From Agromyces mangrovi (lineage in GTDB: Bacteria > Actinomycetota > Actinomycetes > Actinomycetales > Microbacteriaceae), in the NCBI RefSeq assembly GCF_030296695.1, contig NZ_AP027737.1:1488001-1552000 (forward strand): a DNA stretch of 64,000 bases. Reading direction: 5' to 3'. The translations under genes and the position numbers were made by a program. The notes under the pieces are model-generated. The model was given only the letters and a program-made list of their open reading frames with translations. It had not been told where the DNA came from and ran no database searches. How positions within the stretch are numbered: the first letter of the stretch is position 1; the number at the start of each line of letters is the position of its first letter. This document shows positions 45,450 through 54,967 of this stretch, piece by piece.

Positions 45450-47662
45450 CGGCTCGAGGCGGCGGCGTGACGGGAGCACGCGAGCGCGGCATCCGGATCG
45501 TCCAGATCGCGCCGACCATCGAGCCCGGCAGCGGCGTGGCCGGCGTGGCCTTCAACCTCGAGCGCGAGTTCCGCGCGGCGGGCGTGCAGGTCGAGCGCTT
45601 CACGGCCGCCGACGCCGGGCGCACACTGCGCGGCGCCGGGGGTGGCCCGCCGATCGTCACCCATCTGGAGCGCGCCCGCAACGTCGTCTGGTTCAGCACC
45701 GTCGGCACCCGCCGCGCGCGGCGCTTCCTGGCCGAGCGGCCCGACGCGATCTCGATCTGCCACAACGACGTGATAGCGGGCGACGTGTACGTCAACCACG
45801 GGCTCCTGCAGGCGGCAATGCGCGCTCGCGGGCACTTCGCCTGGCGGATGGTGCGCAACCCCGTGCACCTCTACACGGCGCTCCGCGACCGGGTGCGGTA
45901 TCGCGGCCGCCGGCACCGGGCCGTGGTGGCGCTCACCTCGCACGAGGCCGAGCTGCTCGTCGACGAGTACGGGCGGGTGCGCGCGCCGATCCACGTCATT
46001 CCGAACGGCGTCGACCTCGACCGTTTCCGTCCGCCGACGGACGCGGAGCGAGCCACCGCCCGCGCCGAGATCGACGTCGCGGACGGGCGCACGCTGGCGG
46101 TCTTCGTCGGGCACGAGTTCGAGCGCAAGGGGCTCCCGATCGCGATCGATGCGCTCGGCGGCGCGCCGGACGTCTCGCTGCTCGTGGTCGGCGGAACGAA
46201 CGACATGATCCGCCGTGCGCGCGCACACGCCCGGCGGTACGGAGTTGCCGACCGGGTGCACTTCGTCGGCACGCACGCCGACCCCGTGCCGTTCTTCTGG
46301 GCCGCAGACCTGCTGGTGCTGCCGAGCGCGTACGAGGCCAACGCGCTCGTGGTGCTCGAGGCACTCGCGTGCGGCCTTCCGGTCGTGTCCACCCGGGTCG
46401 GGTTCGCCCCCGACATCCTCGTCGACGGGGAGAACGGCTTCCTCGTCGAGCGGGATCCCGCTTCGGTCGCCGCCCGACTCGACGCCCTCGACCGGCTCGG
46501 CGCCGCCGTGACCGACGCCTGGCGGCAGCGGGCCCGCCGCACCGCGGAACGCTACTCCTGGCCGGAGGTCGCCCGGCAGTACCTGTCGCTGGTCGAGGCG
46601 CTCGGGTCGCGGTCGGATGCCTCGAGCGAACGCCTCCGCATCGTGCACGCCATCCGCTCCGACGGGTTCTCGGGCGTGGAGCAGTTCGTGCTGCGCCTCG
46701 CGCGCGCGCAGTCGGCCGCCGGCCACCAGGTGCTGGTCGTCGGCGGCGACCCCGGGCGCATGCGCCCCGCACTGCAGGGGTCGGGCGTCGCCCACGTGCC
46801 CGCCGCGCGCACGCTCGACGTGACCCGCGCGCTCCTCCGCCATGCCCGGGGCGCCGACGTGGTGAACACGCACATGACCGCCGCCGAGGCGGGCACGGCC
46901 GCCGCCTTCGCGATGGCACCGCGATCGCGCCGACCCGCGATCGTGGCCACGCGCCACTTCGCGAAGGCACGCGGTCGCGTCGGTCCACTGCCGATCGCCG
47001 CGATCGTCGGCGCGCGCATCGACGCGCAGCTCTCGATCAGCGACGCGGTCGCGAGCGCGGTCGACGGCGAGAGCACCGTCGTGCACCCCGGCCTCGACGC
47101 ACGCGCCGACGTCGACGCCGACGCCCGCGAGCGCATCGTGCTCATCGCACAGCGGCTGCAGCCCGAGAAGCACACCGAGGTCGGCATCCGCGCGTTCGCC
47201 GAGTCCGGCATCGCCGCCGACGGCTGGCGGATGCAGGTGGCCGGCACGGGCCCCGAACGCGAGCCTCTCGAGCAGCTCGCGGCGTCGCTCGGCATTGCGG
47301 ACGCGGTGGAGTTCCTCGGCTTCCGCTCCGACCTGCCCGAGCTCATGGACCGCGCCGGCCTGCTCGTCGCCACCTGCCCGTTCGAGCACTTCGGGCTGAC
47401 CGTGCTCGAGTCGATGGCGAGCGGGCTCCCCGTGGTCGCGGCCGGCGCGGCCGGGCACCTGGACATGCTCGCGGGGCTCGACGAGCGCGCCCTGTTCCCG
47501 CCCGACGACGTCGCGGCCGCGGCATCCGCCCTGCGTTCACTGGCCGCCGACCCCGACGGGCGCGCCCGGCTCGGGAGCGCCGAGCGCGAGCGTCAGCGTC
47601 GCGACTTCACCCTGCGGGCGCAGGCGGATGCCACGGAGGACGTCTACCGGAGCGTGCGATGA
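45446..47662 (+). CDS. Tandem glycosyltransferase: two GT4 domains in one chain
   Basis: A 738-residue protein. Domain 1 (about 15-385) is a paralogue of the preceding gene's product, with GSGVAGVAFNLEREF, VIPNGVDLDRFRPPTDAE, LAVFVGHEFERKGL and LPSAYEANALVVLEALACGLPVV. Domain 2 (about 395-738) is a second, different GT4: RIVHAIRSDGFSGVEQFVLRLA, IVLIAQRLQPEKHTEVGIRAF and CPFEHFGLTVLESMASGLPVVAA. The fusion suggests two consecutive sugar additions. The start overlaps the previous stop and the end overlaps the next start (ATGA). Alternative start: GTG at the VTGARERG codon. Confidence 0.88.
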   Translation: MTARGGGVTGARERGIRIVQIAPTIEPGSGVAGVAFNLEREFRAAGVQVERFTAADAGRTLRGAGGGPPIVTHLERARNVVWFSTVGTRRARRFLAERPDAISICHNDVIAGDVYVNHGLLQAAMRARGHFAWRMVRNPVHLYTALRDRVRYRGRRHRAVVALTSHEAELLVDEYGRVRAPIHVIPNGVDLDRFRPPTDAERATARAEIDVADGRTLAVFVGHEFERKGLPIAIDALGGAPDVSLLVVGGTNDMIRRARAHARRYGVADRVHFVGTHADPVPFFWAADLLVLPSAYEANALVVLEALACGLPVVSTRVGFAPDILVDGENGFLVERDPASVAARLDALDRLGAAVTDAWRQRARRTAERYSWPEVARQYLSLVEALGSRSDASSERLRIVHAIRSDGFSGVEQFVLRLARAQSAAGHQVLVVGGDPGRMRPALQGSGVAHVPAARTLDVTRALLRHARGADVVNTHMTAAEAGTAAAFAMAPRSRRPAIVATRHFAKARGRVGPLPIAAIVGARIDAQLSISDAVASAVDGESTVVHPGLDARADVDADARERIVLIAQRLQPEKHTEVGIRAFAESGIAADGWRMQVAGTGPEREPLEQLAASLGIADAVEFLGFRSDLPELMDRAGLLVATCPFEHFGLTVLESMASGLPVVAAGAAGHLDMLAGLDERALFPPDDVAAAASALRSLAADPDGRARLGSAERERQRRDFTLRAQADATEDVYRSVR

Positions 47663-48783
47663 CCGACCTCGTGGTCATGTCGCTCGAGCGCTGGGACGAC
47701 GTGTGGCGGCGCAACCAGCACCTGGTGGCGGGGCTGTTGCGACGTGATCCGGGCCTCCGCGTGCTCTTCGTGGAGCCGCCGGCCGACCCGACCAACGACC
47801 TCCGCGCGGGGCGCCGCCCCGCTTTCGGGAGCGCGCCGTCGGCGATCGGCGAGCCCGCTCCCGGACGGCTGTGGACGTATCGCCCGGTGAAGTGGCTGCC
47901 GCGCAGGCTCGACCGGAACGCCGACGCGCGCATCGCGCGGGACGTGCTGCGGGCCGCCCGGGGGCTGGGCATGGAGCATCCGCTGCTCTGGATCAACGAC
48001 CCGGGCGCGGTGGGGGTGGCGGATGCCTCGGGCTGGCCCGTCGTCTACGACATCACCGACGACTGGCTCTCCGCCGACCGCCCCGCGGCCGAGCGCGAAC
48101 GCTCGGCCCGCAACGAGGCCCGCCTGCTCGCGACGGCCCGCGAGGTCGTGGTCTGCTCGGCGGAGCTCGCGCGCCGGAAGGGCGGAGATCGCCCGGTCGC
48201 GCTCATCCCCAACGCGGTCGATGTCGATGCGTACCGCCGGCCCGCGCCGCGACCGGCCGACCTCCCGACCGGCCCGACGGCCGTGTACCTCGGCACGGCG
48301 CATCCGCATCGCATCGACGTCGACCTGTGCGAGGCCACCGCGCTCGCACTCGCCGAACGGGGCACCCTCGTACTGGTGGGCCCGAACCTGCTGGGCCCGG
48401 GGGCGACCGCGCGCCTCGAGCGAGCCGGTGCCGTGCTGCTCGGCGCACGCCCGCGCGACGCGGTGGTCGGCTACCTGCAGCACGCGGAGTCGCTCGTCGT
48501 GCCCCACGTCGTCACGGAGTTCACCGACAGCCTCGACCCGATCAAGCTCTACGAGTACCAGGCCGTCGGCCGCGCGGTCGTCTCCACACCTGTCGCGGGC
48601 TTCCGCGACGCCGACGACCCGCGCGTCACGATCGCAGACGCCGACCGCTTCCCGGCCGAGGTGGTCGCCGCGATCGATCGTTCCCGGCCGTTCCCCCACG
48701 GCGCCACCGGACCGGTGCCCTCCTGGGCCGACCGCTCCGACGCCATGGCCGAGGTGCTGGCCCGGCTCTCCCCGACGTCCTAG
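47659..48783 (+). CDS. TuaH-like glycosyltransferase
   Basis: A 374-residue GT-B protein with the beginning LVVMSLERWDDVWRRNQHLVAGLL, DITDDWLSADRPAAERERSARNEARLLATAREVVVCS in the middle, and IPNAVDVDAYRRP then PHVVTEFTDSLDPIKLYEYQAVGRAVVSTPVAG in the sugar-nucleotide domain. This pattern is that of TuaH-like transferases of teichuronic-acid-type polymers. It is the last gene of the rightward set. Its stop shares the tetranucleotide CTAG with the stop of the convergent GT2 gene. Confidence 0.85.
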   Translation: MTDLVVMSLERWDDVWRRNQHLVAGLLRRDPGLRVLFVEPPADPTNDLRAGRRPAFGSAPSAIGEPAPGRLWTYRPVKWLPRRLDRNADARIARDVLRAARGLGMEHPLLWINDPGAVGVADASGWPVVYDITDDWLSADRPAAERERSARNEARLLATAREVVVCSAELARRKGGDRPVALIPNAVDVDAYRRPAPRPADLPTGPTAVYLGTAHPHRIDVDLCEATALALAERGTLVLVGPNLLGPGATARLERAGAVLLGARPRDAVVGYLQHAESLVVPHVVTEFTDSLDPIKLYEYQAVGRAVVSTPVAGFRDADDPRVTIADADRFPAEVVAAIDRSRPFPHGATGPVPSWADRSDAMAEVLARLSPTS

Positions 48784-49739
48784 GCGTCCGTCTCCGCACG
48801 TCGCGCCCGGGTGCGGAGCTTGGAGACGAACGTCGAGGCGCCCCCTGCCAGCACACCACGCGGCGAGAGCCGCATCGAGTCCCGCACGTCGGCGGCCGCA
48901 TCCCGCACCCTCCGCTGCCTGAGCAGCCCGAGCACCCGACCGGCCGACCAGGACGCGTAGGCGCGATCGAGCATCCTCGCGTTGCGTCGAAGCGCCTCGA
49001 CGTGGTGCGCGTCGCCGCGGGACGCCGCATCCTCGCGGTTCACCCGTATGGCGCGAGAACCGGCGGCGTGGCGACGCCTCCAGTCGGCCGCCGTGGCATT
49101 CCGGTCGTGGCGCCGGTACTCCACCAGCACGGTGCCCGTGCCGACCAGCCGCCCGTGCCGGAGCAGGCGGAGCGTGAACTCGGTGTCCTGCGAGAGGCCG
49201 AAGGCCTCGTCGAACATGCCGGCGTCGTCGAATGCGCTCCGGCGCACGGCCAGCGTCGTGATCCTCGGAATCGGCGACGCACCGCGGAGGTACTCGGCAC
49301 TCGTCGCCTGCGGCGTATTCCACGAATCGAATGCAACGCCGTCCGCGTCGATGTCGATGCCGTCGCCGAACGCGCCGACCGCGCCCGGATCGCGCTCGAG
49401 CGCCCGCACCAGCTCCTCCAGCCGGTCCGGCGGCCAGATGTCGTCGTCGTCCAGGAAGGCGACGACCTCGCCCCTTCCTGCCGCGATGCCGGTGTTGCGC
49501 GCGGCGGCCGCGCCACCGTTCTCGCGGTGCACGATGCGCGCCCCGTCGACGCGCGTGACGATCCGCTCCAGCTCGTCACCGCGCCCGGAGCCGTCGTCCA
49601 CCACGACGAGTCGCCAGTTCGCGTAGGTCTGCGCGGCGACCGACGCGAGCGCGGACTCCAGGTAGGGACTCACGCGGTTCGTCGGCACGACCACGTCGAC
49701 GACGGGCATGCCGGCAGGGGCATCCGCTTCGTCCGTCAC
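48780..49739 (-). CDS. Glycosyltransferase family 2
   Basis: A 319-residue GT-A enzyme: VVDVVVPTNRVSPYLESALASVAAQTY at the N-terminus, VVDDGSGRG, then ENGGAAAARNTGIAAGRGEVVAFLDDDD (DxD-type metal/nucleotide site) and DEAFGLSQDTEFTLRLLRHG. The C-terminal part (from about 240) is helical and basic (RARRAETDA). GTG start overlaps the stop of the upstream gene. It is the end of a leftward chain of overlapping genes from 53802. Confidence 0.88.
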   Translation of the reverse strand: MTDEADAPAGMPVVDVVVPTNRVSPYLESALASVAAQTYANWRLVVVDDGSGRGDELERIVTRVDGARIVHRENGGAAAARNTGIAAGRGEVVAFLDDDDIWPPDRLEELVRALERDPGAVGAFGDGIDIDADGVAFDSWNTPQATSAEYLRGASPIPRITTLAVRRSAFDDAGMFDEAFGLSQDTEFTLRLLRHGRLVGTGTVLVEYRRHDRNATAADWRRRHAAGSRAIRVNREDAASRGDAHHVEALRRNARMLDRAYASWSAGRVLGLLRQRRVRDAAADVRDSMRLSPRGVLAGGASTFVSKLRTRARRAETDA

Positions 49740-50587
49740 GGCTCCACGTCCGCGAACTCGGGCAGCCGGGTGATCCGGAAGCGGCCGAACGGGTTCCGCG
49801 CGAACGGAGCGCCGAGCACCGTGCCCAGCGGGTGCGCGGTGCGGCGACGCCAGCGTCCCAGGTCGCGGTCCCAGTCGCGTTCCGGCGCGTAGCCCGAGAC
49901 GATGCGCTTCTCGGCCATCTGCTCCTCGGTGCGCACCCAGCTCATGTGGATGATCGCGTCGTCCTCCGGGATCACGGCGTGCACGGGGGTGCCGAACGGG
50001 TGCGCGGGGTCGGTGTTGCGCGGCGACACGTCGACGCGATGCACGGGGGACCCCGCCGACTGGCGCGAGAGCGAGAGGCGCGTACCCGCCCGCACGACCA
50101 CCGGACCCGGGTACCCCGCCTGCGTCGTCCAGAACCGGCCGCAGTGCTCGAGGAACTCGCCGGACGGCGTGCGCGCATAGAAGTTGCGCATCGGGAAGGC
50201 CAGCGCGTCGGCCGCCCGGCGATCGGCCTCCCGGAGCTGGGCGAGGAAGACCTCGGGGGAGCTCAGGATCTCGTCCGTGTCGAGCTGCACGACCCAGTCC
50301 GCCTCCTCGGACGCGGCGTCGAGGGCGGCCTGCCGCTGCTCGGTCTCCACCGTCATCACCGGCCGGTCGGCGTCGGAGTGGTCGCCGGGCACGAACACCA
50401 TCTTCCCGTCGGGGTCGGCCGCCCGCATCCGCTCGAGCGACTCGTCGACCGAGAGCGGGAATCCCGCCCACGAACGGCCGTCGGCGGCGTACGAGACGAC
50501 GATCTTCTCGACGATGCCGTAGTACGAGCCGATGCTCTGCGAGATCCAGGCGGGGTCGCCGGCGAGCACGTACGCGTGCAGCCTCAT
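49736..50587 (-). CDS. GT2-like (glycosyltransferase A-fold) protein
   Basis: A 283-residue protein. It begins MRLHAYVLAGDPAWISQSIGSYY and has WVVQLDTDEIL, a DxD motif embedded as in GT-A transferases that act on a served acceptor, and RNFYARTPSGEFLEHCGRFW. The lack of the classic VVDDGS motif sets it apart from the neighbouring GT2 enzymes; it resembles GT92/DUF-like glycosyltransferases. Its stop overlaps the next gene and its ATG overlaps the frameshifted GT2 gene (ATGA). Function inferred from locus and DxD motif. Confidence 0.75.
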   Translation of the reverse strand: MRLHAYVLAGDPAWISQSIGSYYGIVEKIVVSYAADGRSWAGFPLSVDESLERMRAADPDGKMVFVPGDHSDADRPVMTVETEQRQAALDAASEEADWVVQLDTDEILSSPEVFLAQLREADRRAADALAFPMRNFYARTPSGEFLEHCGRFWTTQAGYPGPVVVRAGTRLSLSRQSAGSPVHRVDVSPRNTDPAHPFGTPVHAVIPEDDAIIHMSWVRTEEQMAEKRIVSGYAPERDWDRDLGRWRRRTAHPLGTVLGAPFARNPFGRFRITRLPEFADVEP

Positions 50588-51557
50588 GCGGACGCTCCGT
50601 CCGCGCGCCTCGCGCGCACCCCGGGGGCGGCGCTGGCGGCCAGCCCCGCCGCGGTGCCGACGACGTCGACGGCCGCGCGCCAGCCACCGCCGACCACCCC
50701 CGCAGCTTCGCCTGCACGCCGGCGCGCCTGGGGTCGCGGATCGCCCGGAGGCCGGTGACGACCTGGTGCCCCGCCTCGGCGGCCGCCGTGCGGAGGTACT
50801 GGCGGAAGTGCGGATCGGCGGTGCCGAGCGTGCTCGCGAGCAGCACCACGTGGTTGCGGGCGCCGTAGTAGCGGTAGCGCGTGTCGAAGCGGCGCCCGCG
50901 GGCGTAGGTGCCCGCGACGTGCAGCACGACCGCGGACGGCGTGTAGACGATCCGCCAGCCGGCTCGCCGCATGCGCAGCGCGATGTCGGTCTCCTCGCGA
51001 AGGCAGGTGCCGGGGTAGAGGTCGCGGATGCCGCCGAGTTCGCGCACCACGCTCATGCGAACCGACATGTTGGCGCCGAGCATGTGGTCGACGTCGACGT
51101 CGCGGCCCGGGTCGGCTGCGAAGAACCCGGTCAGGCGACCGTCGGGCAGCAGCAGGCCGATCTCGCCGATGCCCTCCTGCTCCTCGCCCGGCTGCTCGTT
51201 GCGCGCTCGACCGCCCACCGCCGCGACCGCAGGGTCGTCGTACGGCTTCACGAGTCGTTCGAGCCAGTCGGGATCGGCGAACGCGTCGTCGTCGATGAAC
51301 GCCACCACGTCCTGTCGCACGCCCTCGACGCCGATCGCGCGCGAGGTCGCGGTCGAGCCGATGCCGCGCTCGTTGCGCCGGTACTCGACCTCCGGCCGAT
51401 CGGCGACGACCTCCCAGGTGCGCTCGTCGGGCGACGCGTCGACGACGATGATCCGCTCGGGCCGGAGCGTCTGCGCGTCGAGGTGCTCGAGGCAGGTCCG
51501 CACGTAGTCGGGACGGTTGTAGGTGGCGATCACGACCGCGACGGTGGGTGCGCTCAC
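50584..51557 (-). pseudogene. Glycosyltransferase family 2, frameshifted near the C-terminus (probably a sequence error)
   Basis: The main frame has all GT2 motifs: TVAVVIATYNRPDYVRTCLEHL, IIVVDASPDE, ATSRAIGVEGVRQDVVAFIDDDAFADP, DHMLGANMSVRMSVVRELGG and LREETDIALRMRRAGWRIVYTP. After QAKLRG it drifts into a frame without a fitting stop, whereas the next frame continues VVGGGWRAAVDVVGTAAGLA and ends in a TGA overlapping the next start by ATGA, like all neighbours. The break is a run of five C on the plus strand (50697-50701); a sixth base restores 324 residues. The retained overlap architecture argues that the gene is intact in vivo. Confidence 0.85.
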
Positions 51558-52648
51558 GTGGTCCTCTCCTTCGGGTGCGCGTCGAACTCGGCTCGGTAGA
51601 CGCGCTCGTAGTGGTCGGCCACCGCCTGCAGGTCGAACTCGACCGCGCGCACGAGCGACGCCTCGGCGAGCTCGGCGCGCCGGGCGGCATCCGTCAGCAC
51701 CTCGACCAGCGCGTCCCCGAGCGAATCGAGCTCGGCGAGCACGCCGAACCGCCCGTCGTCGGTGACGTAGCGCGAGCCGACGTTCGGGGTGGCGACCACG
51801 GGCAGGCCGGCCGTCATCGCCTCGGCGTAGGGGATGCCGAAGCCCTCGTAGGTCGACGGGAGGCAGAACACCCACGCCGAGCGGTACTCGGCGGCGAGCT
51901 CCGAGTCCGTCAGCCGACCCAGCACGCTGACGCCTTCTGGTACGTCGTCGGGCGCGTCCTGCGTGACCATCCGCAACTCGGCATCGGGCACACGGGGGCG
52001 CACCTCGTCGGCGAAGATCCGCGCGAGCTCGGCACCCCGCTTCCGGCCGCGCCACGTGCCGACGAAGAGCACGGTGGGGGCGGCGCGCTTGTCGCCGCCG
52101 GGCGCGAACGCCGCGGCATCCACCCCGTTCGGAATGACCGTGCGCACCCACGGCGTCCACTTGCGGGTCGCGGGCGAGATGAGCACCGTGCGGTCCGCGA
52201 CGACGCTCGCCAGCACCTCGGTGCAGCCGAGCAGCACCATGCGCGCCTTCTCCTTGGCGCCGCGGATGCGCACGGCCTCCTCGAAGCACGAGCCGTGCAG
52301 CGTGCGCACGTGCGCGGGCACGCGCCGGCGCCACATCCAGTAGTCCTCGCCGTGGGCGTGGAGCACGTCGTAGCCCGACAGGTCGATGCGCCGCATCGCG
52401 AACGCGAACCGGAACGTGCGCATCGATCCGTCGAGCGGCACGTGCACGTGTCCGTAACGTGCGCCCTCGACCGGTGCGCAGGGGCTGTACACGTCGACCT
52501 GGTGCCCGCGATCGGCCAGCTCGTTGGCGAGCGCGTGGACCTGGTACCCCACGCCGATCTTGCTCTCGCTCGGGAGGTAGTACGAGATCATCGCGATGCG
52601 CAGCGACCGATCCGACTCGTCGAGCGGATGCCGCGGGGAACCGGTCAC
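51554..52648 (-). CDS. Glycosyltransferase family 4
   Basis: A 364-residue GT-B enzyme: LRIAMISYYLPSESKIGVGYQVHALANEL, DVLHAHGEDYWMW, VIPNGVDAAAFAPGGDKRAAPTVLFVGTWRGRKRGAELARIF and LPSTYEGFGIPYAEAMTAGLPVVATPNVG (E-x7-E). The TWRGRKRG loop is the phosphate-binding region. GTG start overlaps the stop of the GH99-like gene (GTGA); its own stop overlaps the GT2 start. Specificity unknown. Confidence 0.9.
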   Translation of the reverse strand: MTGSPRHPLDESDRSLRIAMISYYLPSESKIGVGYQVHALANELADRGHQVDVYSPCAPVEGARYGHVHVPLDGSMRTFRFAFAMRRIDLSGYDVLHAHGEDYWMWRRRVPAHVRTLHGSCFEEAVRIRGAKEKARMVLLGCTEVLASVVADRTVLISPATRKWTPWVRTVIPNGVDAAAFAPGGDKRAAPTVLFVGTWRGRKRGAELARIFADEVRPRVPDAELRMVTQDAPDDVPEGVSVLGRLTDSELAAEYRSAWVFCLPSTYEGFGIPYAEAMTAGLPVVATPNVGSRYVTDDGRFGVLAELDSLGDALVEVLTDAARRAELAEASLVRAVEFDLQAVADHYERVYRAEFDAHPKERTT

Positions 52649-53802
52649 GACAACCCGGCCTGCAGGGCCTCGAGCCACGCGTGCCCATCGCGGAGGTCGG
52701 GTTCGAGGTGGTTGCCCTCGGCCCACTCGTTCCACGACTTGACCCAGAGCAGCCGCTCGTCGGCCGGCCGATCGGCGAGCAGGTCGACCGCGTCCGACAC
52801 GTTGCGGCGGAACCGCTCGGGCGTCGCGTCGCGCACGACGAGGCCGCGGCGGCCGGCACGCGGCGTGTTGTCCCAGTTCGGGTACACGCACGGCTGCACG
52901 TGCGGATCGCGGGGGTAGTCGGCCACGATCGAGTCCGAGTACGGCCAGATCTCCGGCCCGCCCATGAGCTTGCGGCCCGCGCGCATGCGGAACCGGGTCG
53001 CCGGCGTCACCTCGGCCGGCAGCCGCATGTACACGCTCGCGTCGAACCCGTCGGCCTCGGCGTTCGCGTAGCGGGGCCCGGCGCCGAGCAGGTCGCTCGC
53101 CTCGGCGACGAGGTACAGGCCGTCCAGGCCGGCCTCGCGCGCCATCGCCTGCCAGCGATCGACGAACTCCGCGGCATCCGGCAGCTCCTCCGGCCGGAAC
53201 ACGTAGAAGAGCGGCCGACCGTTCACGCGCACGTACCGTTCGTCGCGGAATGCGGGGAGGATCGTCTCGAAGTGGCGCCGGTCGTCCTCCGCGCCGAGGT
53301 AGCGCTGCTCCTTGAGGATCGTGTCGGCCGCGGCGTGCCAGATGCCCGTCCAGGACTGGTTGGCCCACGCCAGCGCGAACCCGATCTCGGGGTCGCCGCG
53401 CTCGAGCACCTCGGCGAACGGCCGCTCGAGGATGCGGTCGCCGTCGCCGAACCAGTAGTGCCAGTACACGAATGCCTCGACGCCGTACGCGCGCGCCAGG
53501 TCGCTCTGCGCCTGGCGCGTCTCGGGTACGCGGAGGTCGTAGAAGCCCAGGTCGGCCGGCAGGGTGGGCTGCTGGTGCCCGGGGTACAGGCGCCGCGCAC
53601 GCGCGGTGTTGGTCCACTCGGTGAAACCGGCACCCCACCACTCGTCGTTCTCCGGGATCGGGAAGAACTGGGGAAGGTAGAACGCGAGCGCACGCGCGCG
53701 CAGCCCGTTCACGGGGGCGCCCTCGGGCCCCCGGTGATCGGGTGCCTCGGGTGGCGTCTCGGTCACGCGTACCGCCAGTCGTCGTCGTTCGGGTGCGAGC
53801 AC
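52645..53802 (-). CDS. GH99-like / WbsX domain protein
   Basis: About 385 residues of the WbsX (GHL5-like, GH99-related) family found in O-antigen and capsule loci: RALAFYLPQFFPIPENDEWWGAGFTEWTNT, GFYDLRVPETRQAQSDLARAYGVEAFVYWHYWFG, FALAWANQSWTG and LLWVKSWNEWAEGNHLEPDL. The conserved Glu/Asp-Trp motifs match a TIM-barrel active site, but members are often thought to act as transferases or processing enzymes in polymer synthesis. GTG 53802 was chosen because AGGA lies 6 bases upstream; GTG 53766 (TETPPEAP) is an alternative. It is divergent from the acyltransferase gene with only 41 bases between starts. Confidence 0.85.
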   Translation of the reverse strand: MLAPERRRLAVRVTETPPEAPDHRGPEGAPVNGLRARALAFYLPQFFPIPENDEWWGAGFTEWTNTARARRLYPGHQQPTLPADLGFYDLRVPETRQAQSDLARAYGVEAFVYWHYWFGDGDRILERPFAEVLERGDPEIGFALAWANQSWTGIWHAAADTILKEQRYLGAEDDRRHFETILPAFRDERYVRVNGRPLFYVFRPEELPDAAEFVDRWQAMAREAGLDGLYLVAEASDLLGAGPRYANAEADGFDASVYMRLPAEVTPATRFRMRAGRKLMGGPEIWPYSDSIVADYPRDPHVQPCVYPNWDNTPRAGRRGLVVRDATPERFRRNVSDAVDLLADRPADERLLWVKSWNEWAEGNHLEPDLRDGHAWLEALQAGLS

Positions 53803-53831
53803 GCAGCATCCTACTGTCTCGGCCGATCCAG

Positions 53832-53837
53832 TAGGTT
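53832..53837 (+). promoter_or_regulatory. -10 box of a probably leaderless acyltransferase mRNA
   Basis: TAGGTT ends 6 bases before the ATG of the acyltransferase gene, and no ribosome site is seen between them, so transcription would start at the ATG. The same TAGGxT box with a 7-base gap precedes the HprK-like gene. Confidence 0.5.
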
Positions 53838-53843
53838 CGACCC

Positions 53844-54950
53844 ATGAAGCCGCCGCCCGCCGGCCGGTTCCTCGCACTCGACGGCCTGCGGGGAGTCGCC
53901 GCCCTCGCCGTGCTGGTGTTCCACATGTTCTGGAACTCGGCGGGAGCCGACGCGCTCGCCGCGTGGATGCCCGGCCCCGTGATCGACGCCACGGGTTTCA
54001 TGCGCAGCGGCGTGGCGATCTTCTTCGTCATCTCCGGCTTCGTGATCGCCTACACGACGGCGAACATGCGCACCTTCCGCGAGGGCGGCCGGTTCGCATT
54101 GCGCCGCCAGGTGCGGCTCGACCCGCCCTACTACGTCGTGATCGCCGGCGTGCTCCTCATCGAGTTCGCCCAGACCCTCGTGCCCGGGCTCGTCGGCCGC
54201 CAGTTCACGCCGCTCGACGTGCTGCTCAACATGGTCTACCTGCAGGACATCCTCGGCGTGCCGTCCGTGCTCGCGGTCGCGTGGACCCTCTGCCTCGAGG
54301 TGCAGTTCTACCTCGTGGTCGTGCTGCTGGCGATCGTCGCCGCCCGCACGACACGGTCGGAGGCGTGGCGCGGGAGGGTCGTCGTGTGGAGCGCAGCGGC
54401 GCTGGCGCTCGCATCCCTCGCCCTGCCGCTCGTCGGCATCAGCAGCGGGCCGTGGGTGCTCGGGGTCTGGTGGATGTTCGCGATCGGGATGCTGCTCGCC
54501 TGGCACTCGATCGGCACGGTGAGGACGTGGCACGTCGTCGCGTCGTTCGCGGTGCTGGTCGCGTGGGCGTCGCTCCGGCAGTTCGTGCTGGGCCAGGCGG
54601 ACCCGTGGGGCGGCGAGTGGTTCGCGATCGGGACGGGCCTCCTCATCTGGGCCCTGCAGGAGCGCGACCGCCTGTCGGCCTCGCCGGGTCGCGTGCTGCT
54701 CTACTTCGGCCGCATCTCGTACCCGCTGTACCTCGTGCACCTCCCGGTGATCGCGGTTGTGGCCGGCGCGGGGTTCAAGGCGTTCCCGGATGCCCCGTGG
54801 GCGCAGTTGCTCATCGTGCTGGCCTCCGGCGCGATCGCGATCGGCGCGGCGGAGCTGCTGCACCGATGGGTGGAGCAGCCCGCCATCGCCTGGTCGAAGC
54901 GACTCAAGAAGGGTCGCGTCGACGCGGCGGCCGCACGCGACGGCGGCTGA
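53844..54950 (+). CDS. Acyltransferase family 3 (OafA-like) membrane protein
   Basis: A 368-residue integral membrane acyltransferase with about ten helices. The signature is LDGLRGVAALAVLVFHMFWNS (catalytic His in VFHM), followed by SGVAIFFVISGFVIAYT, RRQVRLDPPYYVV (R-x10-P type) and YFGRISYPLYLVHLPVI. These proteins O-acetylate or acylate exported sugars. It is the only rightward gene in the 49-57 kb part of the locus, apparently with its own leaderless promoter. Substrate presumably the surface polymer. Confidence 0.92.
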   Translation: MKPPPAGRFLALDGLRGVAALAVLVFHMFWNSAGADALAAWMPGPVIDATGFMRSGVAIFFVISGFVIAYTTANMRTFREGGRFALRRQVRLDPPYYVVIAGVLLIEFAQTLVPGLVGRQFTPLDVLLNMVYLQDILGVPSVLAVAWTLCLEVQFYLVVVLLAIVAARTTRSEAWRGRVVVWSAAALALASLALPLVGISSGPWVLGVWWMFAIGMLLAWHSIGTVRTWHVVASFAVLVAWASLRQFVLGQADPWGGEWFAIGTGLLIWALQERDRLSASPGRVLLYFGRISYPLYLVHLPVIAVVAGAGFKAFPDAPWAQLLIVLASGAIAIGAAELLHRWVEQPAIAWSKRLKKGRVDAAAARDGG

Positions 54951-54967
54951 GCAGCGCCCGCGACCGG

